Of a DNA stretch of 64,000 nucleotides, positions 16,444-25,155 are shown in pieces. The stretch is from Thiodiazotropha sp040507035. GTDB lineage: Bacteria > Pseudomonadota > Gammaproteobacteria > Chromatiales > Chromatiaceae. Each line of letters starts with the position of its first letter. Position 1 is the first letter of the stretch. The translations under genes were made by a program, and so were the position numbers. The DNA lies in assembly GCA_040507035.1 (NCBI GenBank), contig JBEVVR010000031.1, positions 62,001 to 126,000 on the forward strand, in the 5' to 3' direction. The notes beneath the pieces are model-generated. The model searched no databases, was not told where the DNA came from, and saw only the letters and a program-made list of their open reading frames with translations.

Positions 16444-19109
16444 CAAACAGCAATATGATCTGTCTGCATGAGCGTCGCCGCCACCAGGTCAGGCTGCAGA
16501 ACTACAACGGACTCGACTATCTCGAGGTCAGCGACGACCAGCTGACGCTGACGGTCTACTTTCTCGGTCCGGCGCCCCTGGAGCTGACCCTCGACAACTT
16601 CGAGATCAGCGGAGGCGAACGCATCCGCGGCATCCGCATCGTCGATATGGTGGTCTGCCCGCAGCACGACCCGGAACTGGACAACTGCATCGTACTGACC
16701 CTCGACCGGCCGGGAGACTTCTCCAGCTACCGGCTCTGCCTGGTCAATCTGCCGCCGGCTAGCCTGTTCGATCCACGCTATCTCTGCCTCAGTTTCAACT
16801 TCAAGGTCTCATGCCCCAGCGAGCTGGACTGCAAGCAGGAGAAAAGCTGTCCCCCTGAGCCCTATGCAAAGCCGGATCTCGACTACCTGGCAAAGGACTA
16901 CGCGAGCTTCCGCCAGCTGATTCTCGACCGGCTCTCGGTGGTCATGCCCGATTGGAAAGAGCGCCACATCCCCGACCTGGGTATCACCCTGGTGGAGATC
17001 CTCGCCTATGTGGGGGACTACCTCAGCTACTATCAGGATGCCGTCGCCACCGAGGCCTATCTCGACACCGCCCGTCAGCGCATATCGGTGCGCCGCCACG
17101 CCCGTCTCGTCGACTATCTGATGCACGAGGGGTGCAATGCGCGCACCTGGGTCCATATCCATACCTCCATGGACGGCATTCTGGCGGCGGATCAGATCTC
17201 CTTTCTCACCCGCTTTAGCGGCGCCCCCGAGGTCGAGGATCGCCTCCTGACCTGGGACGACCTGAAGACGGTGCCCGGCCATGAGTACGAGGTCTTCGAG
17301 CCCCTGCTGGAAACCCCCGACGGTGAGATTCGGCTCTATCTCTCCCACAACGAGATCCACTTCTACACCTGGGGGGACAGGGAGTGCTGCCTGCCCCGCG
17401 GCGCCACTTCGGCCTGGCTCATCGACGGCGCGATCCTGTTCGAGGAACCCCCCGCCGAAGCGGAAGAGCCGGAGGAGACGCCACTTGAGCCGACCCCTAC
17501 AGACCCTGCAGCACATGACCCGGAGGCGAATGACGATGCAAGCTGTGAGGAGGACGCAGCGGACGAGCCGTCCCCACCCCAGCGTCTGCTCCATCTGCGA
17601 GTCGGTGATCTGCTGATCTTCGAAGAGGTGATCGGCGCCAGGACCGGCGACCCGGACGATGCCGATCCCGCCCATCGTCACGTGGTGCGGCTGACCCGGG
17701 TCGAGGCCTCTGTGGATCCTCTGAACGGTTTGCCGCTGCTGGCGATCGCCTGGTCGAAGGAGGATGCGTTGCCGTTTCCCCTCTGTCTCTCCGTGGTGGG
17801 ACCGGCCCCGGAGTGTGCACTGATCGAGCATGTCACGGTGGCCCGGGGCAACCTGGTGCTCAGTGATCACGGACGCCGTCTCGACGAGCCGGAAGGACTC
17901 GGCTGCGTTGCTGTGCAGAGCGAGACCCTGAGCTGTGTCCGCGAAGGGCGTGCCGCCGATCCGCTGAGGATTCCCGGGGAGTTCAGTCCCGTTCTCAAGC
18001 AGAGCCCGCTGACGTTCAGTCAGCCGCTGGCCGCCCGGTCCCCGGCATCGCAATTGTTGCATCAGGATCCGCGACTGGCGCTGCCCTGGATCCGTCTCTC
18101 CAGTTGGCCGGACCCGGATTGCCAGGAGGAGGGTGACGCGGAAGCAGCGGCCGCCCCACCCGCGGAGATGGAGACAAGGCAGTGGGAGACCCGGCGCGAC
18201 CTGCTGGCAAGCCAGGAGGATGAGAACCACTTCGTGGTCGAGATGGACGACCGGCGTCGTGCCCATCTGCGCTTCGGTGACGGTGAGCTGGGCGCACGGC
18301 CGCAGAGCGACCAGCGCTTCGAGGCCCTCTATCGCGTCGGTAACGGGCCCCAGGGCAACATCGGTGCGGACAAGCTGCTGTTGCTGGTCTCCGATACCCT
18401 GGTCAGCGGTCTCAGGCTCCAGCCCCGCAACCCCCTGCCGGCAAGCGGCGGCACCGCGCCGGAGGCGGTGGCCGATGTGAAGCTGTTTGCCCCTCATGCT
18501 TTCCGCCAGGTGCTCGAGCGTGGCATTACTCCGGAGGACTATGCGCAGCTGGCCGCACAACACCCGAAGGTGGCCCGTGCCGCCGCGGAGCTGCGCTGGA
18601 ACGGCAGCTGGTACGAGATGCGGGTCGCTGTCGATCCCCTGGGCGAGGGCCAGGCAGAGGATGAACTGCTTCGGGAAGTGGAGCGCTACCTCTACCGCTT
18701 CCGCCGCATCGGCCACGACCTGGCGGTCCTGCCGGCCCACTATGTGGCCCTCGACCTGGTGCTGGAGATCTGTGTCGATGCCGGCTATCTGCGGGGGCAT
18801 GTGAAGGCGGCCCTGTTGCAAGGTTTCAGCAATGGCTGTCTGGCCGACGGCACCCTGGGCTTGTTCCATCCGGACGCCCTCAGTTTCGATCAGGATATCT
18901 CCCTGAGTCGGCTGGTGGCGGCGGCCCTGGCCGTCCCCGGCGTGGCGAGCGCCCGGGTGACAAGGCTGCAGCGACTCTTCGAGGGTGCCGACGGCGAGAT
19001 AGAGCAGGGGGTGTTGCCCATCGGGCCATTGGAGATTGCGCGACTCGACAACGACCCCAACTTTCCCGAACACGGACGTATCCGGTTTGAGCTGCGAGGT
19101 GGACGATGA
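16440..19109 (+). CDS. Baseplate J-like wedge protein 1 (Afp11-like)
   Basis: An 889-residue baseplate protein. The segment YAKPDLDYLAKDYASFRQLI, then LGITLVEILAYVGDYLSYYQD near 185, is characteristic of Afp11-type baseplate proteins. A late part with FRQVLERGITPEDYAQLA and AVPGVASARVTRLQRL matches the baseplate-J core. Residues from about 336 to 385 form an acidic Pro/Glu/Asp-rich insert, probably a disordered linker. It is translated with its neighbours through ATGA overlaps and forms the main wedge with the next gene product. Confidence 0.88.
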   Translation: MTNSNMICLHERRRHQVRLQNYNGLDYLEVSDDQLTLTVYFLGPAPLELTLDNFEISGGERIRGIRIVDMVVCPQHDPELDNCIVLTLDRPGDFSSYRLCLVNLPPASLFDPRYLCLSFNFKVSCPSELDCKQEKSCPPEPYAKPDLDYLAKDYASFRQLILDRLSVVMPDWKERHIPDLGITLVEILAYVGDYLSYYQDAVATEAYLDTARQRISVRRHARLVDYLMHEGCNARTWVHIHTSMDGILAADQISFLTRFSGAPEVEDRLLTWDDLKTVPGHEYEVFEPLLETPDGEIRLYLSHNEIHFYTWGDRECCLPRGATSAWLIDGAILFEEPPAEAEEPEETPLEPTPTDPAAHDPEANDDASCEEDAADEPSPPQRLLHLRVGDLLIFEEVIGARTGDPDDADPAHRHVVRLTRVEASVDPLNGLPLLAIAWSKEDALPFPLCLSVVGPAPECALIEHVTVARGNLVLSDHGRRLDEPEGLGCVAVQSETLSCVREGRAADPLRIPGEFSPVLKQSPLTFSQPLAARSPASQLLHQDPRLALPWIRLSSWPDPDCQEEGDAEAAAAPPAEMETRQWETRRDLLASQEDENHFVVEMDDRRRAHLRFGDGELGARPQSDQRFEALYRVGNGPQGNIGADKLLLLVSDTLVSGLRLQPRNPLPASGGTAPEAVADVKLFAPHAFRQVLERGITPEDYAQLAAQHPKVARAAAELRWNGSWYEMRVAVDPLGEGQAEDELLREVERYLYRFRRIGHDLAVLPAHYVALDLVLEICVDAGYLRGHVKAALLQGFSNGCLADGTLGLFHPDALSFDQDISLSRLVAAALAVPGVASARVTRLQRLFEGADGEIEQGVLPIGPLEIARLDNDPNFPEHGRIRFELRGGR

Positions 19110-22100
19110 AAGACCCGACCTGTGGCTGCTGCGAAGGCACCGAAACCCTGACCCCTCTGGCCACCGCCAACCGTCCCGGCCTCGACGCCCTGAGCTATCG
19201 GGTGGGGACCCACGGCAGCTTTTTCGAGTCCATGGTGGCGCGTCTCACCAGCCATCGTCTGGCCGATGGCCGGCGCCCCCTGCGGGGGTTGCAGAGCCGC
19301 CAGCCGGACGACCCCTCCCTGGCCCTGCTCGATGCCTGGTCCAGCGTCGCCGATGTGCTGACCTTCTACCAGGAACGCATCGCCAACGAGGGCTATTTGA
19401 TGACCGCCACCGAGCGGCGCTCGATTCTGGAGTTGGCACGATTGGTGGGTTATCGCTTGCGTCCCGGGGTCTCCGCTAGCGTCTTCCTCGCCTTCACCCT
19501 GGAGGAGGACTTCGAGCTTGAGATCCCGGCCGGCACCCTGGCCCGCAGCCTGCCGGGTCCCGGCGAACTGCCGCAGCCCTTCGAGACCGATGAGCCACTG
19601 CAGGCCCGCAGCGCATGGAACGCCATCTCCCCGCGCCTGTCACGCCCGCTCTATCTCCAGCGGGAAATTGGGTTTACTGAAGCGCGGGACCTCTACCTCG
19701 ATGGCGTCGCAACCGACCTTAAGGTCAATGATGCGCTGGTGATCGTGCAAGGTAATGAGGCCACGGCCTACACCGCGCAGGCGGTGGAGACGGATGCCAG
19801 CGCCGATCTGACGACCCTGAGCTATCTGCCCTACGGCACCGCTCCACCTCTTCCCGGCAGCTCACCCACCCCCCACAGCGGCAGCCTAGACCCCCCCCTG
19901 ACGCGACTCGCCGAAGTGGTGAGGGGACTGCGCAAGGCGCCCTCCCTGCAGCCGCCCAACCGCTTTCAGCTGGCCCGCTCGGCAGCCCTCGCCTACGGCG
20001 CCAGCGCCGACCTGGGTCCCCGTCTGCTGACCCGCTTCAGCCCGCGTCTGCAACAGACCCTCTACACTGCCTACGCCAATGCACCGGTGACCGGCATCGC
20101 TGCCGAGGAGCTGCCCCAGGTGGAGGCGTTCCGCCTCAAGATCTCCCCCTTTGGGCACAATGCGCCCCCCGATCTGGTCTATGCCGACAATGTCCTGGTG
20201 GGGAGGCGGGAGTGGGATCTGGCCGAATTCAAATCGAGTCTTGGCCTGCGCCTCAGCGCTACCACCCAGTCGTTGGATAGTGTCTTTGACCTGGATGTGG
20301 ATCTGGGCAATGGCCTATTTCCGCCGCTGGAGCTTCAGCTCTTCGTCTCAGACGGAATCAACAACCTGGAGGAGGTGGTAACACTCGATCAATTGGATCA
20401 GACCTTCAGTGACTCCACCCAATCTACCTATGAGGGCAGCTTTGCGATTCAAGGCAGTTATGTCTCAGTCACGGTCCGCGCTGGGTATAGCGGTGTGTTG
20501 AGCAGTTCGAATCTTCGCGCCATCGAAGCGACGTTTACGGAGGCAAGTCAGCAACGAAGTATCCTGATTCGAGAGCCATCGAGTGTCGGCGTTGTTCTGG
20601 CGACAGTGGTCACTCCCACCAGCTTTTTTGATGTTGAAGTCAACGGCATGAGCGCGATCCCCATTGGCAATGGTCAGACCGTATCCCAGCCCGTGCCCGA
20701 AACGAATCAACATGTCAGCCTCTCCTTCAACAGTGCCGGCGATCAGCTGCAAGCCGGACTCGACGATTCGAACTTCGTGGTCAGCGATACGACGCTCAGT
20801 CTGCTCTCCCTCGATGCCACCTATGATGACATTCGGGTGGGTAGTTGGCTGCTGCTCGATCGACCCGACAGCGACCCCCAGCTCTATCGGGTGCTGCAGG
20901 TGAACACCCTCTCCCGGGTCGACTACGGCATCTCGGCGAAGGTGACCCAACTGCTGCTCGACCGGCCCTGGCTCGAGCAGAGCGATAGCTCCCTCTCGCT
21001 GCTGCGCGCCACCACCGTGTTTGCCCAGAGCGAGATCCAGGCGCTGGCCGAAGCGCCGATGGTGGAGGATGTGGCCGGCGGCGAGATCGAACTGGGCGCT
21101 CTGCATGAGGCCCTGGAGGCGGGGCGCTGGGTGGCGGTCAGCGGCGAACGTACCGACGTCCTGGATGAGAACCAACAGATCGTCGAGGGCATAGAGGCCA
21201 GCGAACTTGCCATGCTGGCCGGGGTGGAGCACAGGGTACAGACCGTTACCGACGTCAATGGCAATCTGCTGGAGCTGCCGGGGGACACCCTGCATACGCG
21301 ACTGCTCCTGGCCGAAGATCTGGCCTACCGCTATCGGCGTGACAGCGTGAAGATCAACGCCAACCTGGTCAAGGCGAGCCACGGCGAGACCCAGCGAGAG
21401 ATCCTGGGCAGCGGCAACGCCGCACAGGCCATGCAGACATTTACCCTGGGCAACAGCCCGCTGACCCATACCGCGGCCCCCACCCCGGAGGGTGTGGAGA
21501 GCAGCCTCGAGGTTCGCGTCAACGACATCCTCTGGCCGGAGGAGAAGACCCTGCTCTATCTGGATGGCACCCAGCGGGGGTACCAGACCAAGCGCGACAA
21601 TGAGGGCAACACCAGCACAATCTTCGGCGACGGCAAGCGGGGTGCCCGTCTCCCCACCGGGGTCGAGAATGTCAGCGCCGTCTACCGCGCGGGTATCGGC
21701 AAGGCGGGCAATGTGGCGGCGGGCAGGATCAGCATCCTCGGCTCCCCGCCGCTGGGGGTGAAAGAGGTGACCAATCCGCAAATCGCCTCCGGCGGTGCCG
21801 ATGCCGAGAGTCGCGACCAGGCTCGGCGCAACGCGCCATTGGCCGTGCTCGCCCTCGACCGACTGGTATCGGTGGAGGACTATGCCAGCTTCACCCGCAC
21901 CTATGCGGGCATCGGCAAGGCCCATGCGGTCAGCCTCAGTGACGGGCACCGTAACCTGATTCATCTCACCATCGCCGGTGCTGACGACCAGCCCATCGAG
22001 CCGCAGTCCGATCTCTATCGGAACCTGTTGCGCTCCCTCGATCGTTTCGGCGATCCCCATCTACCCCTGCAGCTGGCGCTGAGGGAGGCGCTCTTTCTCT

Positions 22101-22534
22101 TCATCAACGCACGGGTGAGAATCCATGAGGCCTACCTCTGGGAGAAGGTGGAACCCGCCATCCGCGGTGCCCTGCTGGATCGCTTCAGTTTCGAGGGGCG
22201 GGAGTTGGGGGAGGATCTGCTGCTCAGCGGGGTGATCGCTGTCATCCAGGGGGTCGAGGGGGTCGACTACGTCGACGTCGATCTGTTTGATGCGGTCTCT
22301 GAAGCCGAAGCCGAAGATCCGCAGGTTCTGGCACAGCGGCTGGCGGATCTGGCAGCCTCGCAGAGAGGTGCCTCAGCGGGCGGCGGGGTCTGCGACGCCT
22401 TTGCCCAGCCGAAGCACTATATCCCCGTCGATCTGGCACGGCTGGATCCGCTCCTGGGTATACGTCCGGCGCAGCTGGCCTATCTGAATCCGGAGCTGCC
22501 CGACACACTGATTCTCACGGAGGCGACCTCATGA
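19106..22534 (+). CDS. Baseplate J-like wedge protein 2, with large insertion
   Basis: A 1142-residue baseplate J-family protein, the second of two in the locus. N-terminal YQERIANEGYLMTATERRS and LARLVGYRLRPGVSASVFLA are typical, and the C-terminal core has ASGGADAESRDQARRNAPL and RLVSVEDYASFTRTYAGIGK. Residues from about 375 to 565 appear to be an extra domain between the FRLKISPFGHNAP strand and the returning LLSLDATYDDIRVGSWLLLD strand; its DNA is less GC-rich than the flanks. It probably protrudes from the baseplate. Overlaps the neighbours by ATGA. Confidence 0.86.
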   Translation: MKDPTCGCCEGTETLTPLATANRPGLDALSYRVGTHGSFFESMVARLTSHRLADGRRPLRGLQSRQPDDPSLALLDAWSSVADVLTFYQERIANEGYLMTATERRSILELARLVGYRLRPGVSASVFLAFTLEEDFELEIPAGTLARSLPGPGELPQPFETDEPLQARSAWNAISPRLSRPLYLQREIGFTEARDLYLDGVATDLKVNDALVIVQGNEATAYTAQAVETDASADLTTLSYLPYGTAPPLPGSSPTPHSGSLDPPLTRLAEVVRGLRKAPSLQPPNRFQLARSAALAYGASADLGPRLLTRFSPRLQQTLYTAYANAPVTGIAAEELPQVEAFRLKISPFGHNAPPDLVYADNVLVGRREWDLAEFKSSLGLRLSATTQSLDSVFDLDVDLGNGLFPPLELQLFVSDGINNLEEVVTLDQLDQTFSDSTQSTYEGSFAIQGSYVSVTVRAGYSGVLSSSNLRAIEATFTEASQQRSILIREPSSVGVVLATVVTPTSFFDVEVNGMSAIPIGNGQTVSQPVPETNQHVSLSFNSAGDQLQAGLDDSNFVVSDTTLSLLSLDATYDDIRVGSWLLLDRPDSDPQLYRVLQVNTLSRVDYGISAKVTQLLLDRPWLEQSDSSLSLLRATTVFAQSEIQALAEAPMVEDVAGGEIELGALHEALEAGRWVAVSGERTDVLDENQQIVEGIEASELAMLAGVEHRVQTVTDVNGNLLELPGDTLHTRLLLAEDLAYRYRRDSVKINANLVKASHGETQREILGSGNAAQAMQTFTLGNSPLTHTAAPTPEGVESSLEVRVNDILWPEEKTLLYLDGTQRGYQTKRDNEGNTSTIFGDGKRGARLPTGVENVSAVYRAGIGKAGNVAAGRISILGSPPLGVKEVTNPQIASGGADAESRDQARRNAPLAVLALDRLVSVEDYASFTRTYAGIGKAHAVSLSDGHRNLIHLTIAGADDQPIEPQSDLYRNLLRSLDRFGDPHLPLQLALREALFLFINARVRIHEAYLWEKVEPAIRGALLDRFSFEGRELGEDLLLSGVIAVIQGVEGVDYVDVDLFDAVSEAEAEDPQVLAQRLADLAASQRGASAGGGVCDAFAQPKHYIPVDLARLDPLLGIRPAQLAYLNPELPDTLILTEATS

Positions 22535-25131
22535 AACGCCACCCGGACCGACTCTTTGAGCTGTTGCCCGTGGTCCATCGACAACGCGACGCGGAGCTGG
22601 GCTACCCACTGCGTGCACTGCTACAGGTGATCGGTGAGCAGGTCGACATCGTCGAGGACGACATCGATCAGCTCTACGAAAACTGGTTCATCGAGACCTG
22701 CGAGGAGTGGGTGGTGCCCTATCTTGGCGATCTCATCGGCTATCGAAGCGCCCATGAGGCTGGACAGCCGGGCGACATAAGAACAGAACAACAGCGGGCA
22801 CTGAACAAGATCCTTACCCCTCGTCGCGAAGTGGCGAACACCATCCGTAACCGGCGCCGCAAAGGCACGCTGGCGCTGCTCGAACTGCTGGCCCGGGATA
22901 TCGCCGACTGGCCCGCCCGGGCGGTGGAGTTCTATCGGCTCCTGGCCTGGATGCAACCCCTCAACCACCAGCGACTCGAGCGCGGGCGATCGGTGGATTT
23001 GCGCGACGCACTGGCCCTTGAGCGTGTCGATGGCCCCTTCGACAGTGTGGCCCACACGGTGGATGTGCGCCGTCTGAGCTCCTGTCGCACCCGGGGGCGT
23101 TACAACATTCCCAATGTGGGGCTGTTTGTCTGGCGCCTGAAGGCCTATCCCATCAGCTGGGAGCCCGCCTACTGCCATGAGGACCTGGGTTCTCACTGCT
23201 ACACCTTCAGCGTGCTCGGCAATGACGCCCCTCTCTATACCAGACCCAGCGCAGAGCCCTCGCCATACCATATCGCCGGGCCCCTGAACCTGCCCATACC
23301 CATTACCCGCCGCGCCCTGCAATGCCATCTGCAGGACTATTACGGTAGCGAGGGGAGCTTCACCCTCTGGGCGGACGGCTGGGGCGATCAGGATCTGTCA
23401 GCGCCGATACCCGCAGAGGCGCTGGTGGTGGCCGACTTGAGCCACTGGCGCTATCGGCCGCAACAGAACCAGGTGGCCATAGACCCGGTTCTGGGACGCA
23501 TTGTTTTTCCGCCCCGGCAGTTGCCCAGGAACGGGGTCTGGGTGGCTTACCACTACGGCTTCAGCGATGACATGGGCGCAGGTGAGTACAAACGTTCACC
23601 CACCCAACCGGAGGGGGCGGTCACCTACCGGGTCGGTAGCGATCAGGCCTTTGAGCGAATCAACGATGCCCTGGTCCGCTGGCGCGAAGAGGCGCCCGAG
23701 CACGCCGTGGTGGAGATCACTGATGGCGGGGTATACACCGAGCAGATCAATATCGAGTTGGGCGAGGGACAGAGTCTCCAACTCCGCAGCATCGATGGCA
23801 GGCGCGCCCTGCTGCGCCTGATGGACTGGCACACGGCGCGTCCCGATGCACTCTCGGTGGTGGGTGAGGCCGGGAGTCGTTTTACCCTCGACGGCCTGGT
23901 GGTGGCGGGACGCAGCGTACAGTGTCAGGGTGCACTCGGTGAATTCACCCTGCGCCACAGCACACTCGTGCCCGGCTGGACCATCGATCCCGATTGCGAT
24001 CCGCTCCGCCCCGCCGAGTCGAGTCTGCAACTTATCGACACCCAGGCGCGGGTCACAATCGACCACAGCATCCTCGGCTCGATCCAGGTGAGTCAGGACG
24101 AGGTCGGCAGCGATCCGGTCAATATCCACATCCACGACTCCATCCTCGACGCCACCAGCCCGCAACGGGAGGCCATAGGCGCACCAACCTGGCCCCTGGC
24201 CCATGCGGTACTGGTGATCGAGCGAACGACAGTCTTTGGCACCATCGAGACCCATGCCATCGACCTGGCGGAGAACAGCATCTTCCTGGGCTTGATAAAG
24301 GTGGCCCGGCGTCAGCGTGGCTGTATCCGCTTCAGCTATGTCACTCCCGGTTCGCGCACTCCCCGTCGTTACCGTTGCCAACCGGATCTGGCGGAACAGG
24401 CGGCCAAGGCGGCAATACCCAAGGAGTCGATAGGTCCCCCTGCGAAGTTCCCCGTGCTGGTCGCTGGCGCCGATGCGGATGCGGCTCTCATTGACTGTGG
24501 TGAAGACGAAGGTGGATTCAACCTGCAACTGGAGTTACATACCAGCGACCCGACGCCAGAAATCGACGACATTGTGATCTTTACCCTGAATGTGCGTAAC
24601 AACGGGCCGCGAAACCTGAGTGGAATTGAGGTCGCCTTCGATCCGCCTATGCTGGAAGGCAACGTAAATCAAGGCTGTTTGGAAGCCGTAGACGGAAGTT
24701 TGACGCTCAGTCAGGGGATCTTCAATGGTGATGATGACCCGCCGGTCTGGATAGTGGGCGATCTGCAGGCGGGCAAGCATGCGATGCTGAGTGTTCCTCT
24801 CGAGATCATGGGAGTGTGTGTCCCTGACAGCTTGCTGGCCTCGATTACGGCATTCACCTGGGAGGACGACGGGCAGGCCCACATCGACGCGCTCATCGAA
24901 GGGGTAAGGGCGAGGGTCAAGCCCCGCTTCAGCAGTAGACGCTACGGAAATCCGGGCTATGCGCAGTTGCTGGTCGATTGTTCCAGTGAGATCACCCGGG
25001 GCGCCGACGATGAATCCGAGATGGGTGCCTTTCATGATCTGTTTCAGCCCCAGCGAATGAGCAACCTGGAGGCCCGGCTCGAGGAGTTTGTACCGGCGGG
25101 CATGGACATTGACATCATCTTATCCGATTAG
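22531..25131 (+). CDS. gpI-like tail protein with beta-helix and Ig-like insertion
   Basis: An 866-residue tail protein. The N-terminal 200 residues match the gpI/Afp12-type baseplate domain (RLFELLPVVHRQRDAE, then WVVPYLGDLIGYRSA). Residues from about 356 to 590 look like a right-handed beta-helix with short strands and GRS, DSI and HSI turns. The eCIS-typical FLGLIKVARRQRGCIRFSYV is followed by an inserted domain at roughly 656-805 with a DUF11/CARDB-like pattern (LNVRNNGPRNLSGIEV). The conserved end, GAFHDLFQPQRMSNLEARL, closes the protein. Probably the outer baseplate, with surface binding possible. Confidence 0.85.
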   Translation: MKRHPDRLFELLPVVHRQRDAELGYPLRALLQVIGEQVDIVEDDIDQLYENWFIETCEEWVVPYLGDLIGYRSAHEAGQPGDIRTEQQRALNKILTPRREVANTIRNRRRKGTLALLELLARDIADWPARAVEFYRLLAWMQPLNHQRLERGRSVDLRDALALERVDGPFDSVAHTVDVRRLSSCRTRGRYNIPNVGLFVWRLKAYPISWEPAYCHEDLGSHCYTFSVLGNDAPLYTRPSAEPSPYHIAGPLNLPIPITRRALQCHLQDYYGSEGSFTLWADGWGDQDLSAPIPAEALVVADLSHWRYRPQQNQVAIDPVLGRIVFPPRQLPRNGVWVAYHYGFSDDMGAGEYKRSPTQPEGAVTYRVGSDQAFERINDALVRWREEAPEHAVVEITDGGVYTEQINIELGEGQSLQLRSIDGRRALLRLMDWHTARPDALSVVGEAGSRFTLDGLVVAGRSVQCQGALGEFTLRHSTLVPGWTIDPDCDPLRPAESSLQLIDTQARVTIDHSILGSIQVSQDEVGSDPVNIHIHDSILDATSPQREAIGAPTWPLAHAVLVIERTTVFGTIETHAIDLAENSIFLGLIKVARRQRGCIRFSYVTPGSRTPRRYRCQPDLAEQAAKAAIPKESIGPPAKFPVLVAGADADAALIDCGEDEGGFNLQLELHTSDPTPEIDDIVIFTLNVRNNGPRNLSGIEVAFDPPMLEGNVNQGCLEAVDGSLTLSQGIFNGDDDPPVWIVGDLQAGKHAMLSVPLEIMGVCVPDSLLASITAFTWEDDGQAHIDALIEGVRARVKPRFSSRRYGNPGYAQLLVDCSSEITRGADDESEMGAFHDLFQPQRMSNLEARLEEFVPAGMDIDIILSD

Positions 25132-25155
25132 TCAACACAATAGGGAGAAGGAATC

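Noticed and set aside
16809..19073. A 754-codon reverse-strand frame across baseplate J protein 1
   Set aside because: It is the mirror of a GC-rich coding gene; the forward protein has clear baseplate motifs and coupled starts, and the reverse translation is His/Gly/Gln-rich without motifs.
20465..22060. A 531-codon reverse-strand frame inside baseplate J protein 2
   Set aside because: Same reason: a shadow of a long GC-rich gene with no domain signature of its own.
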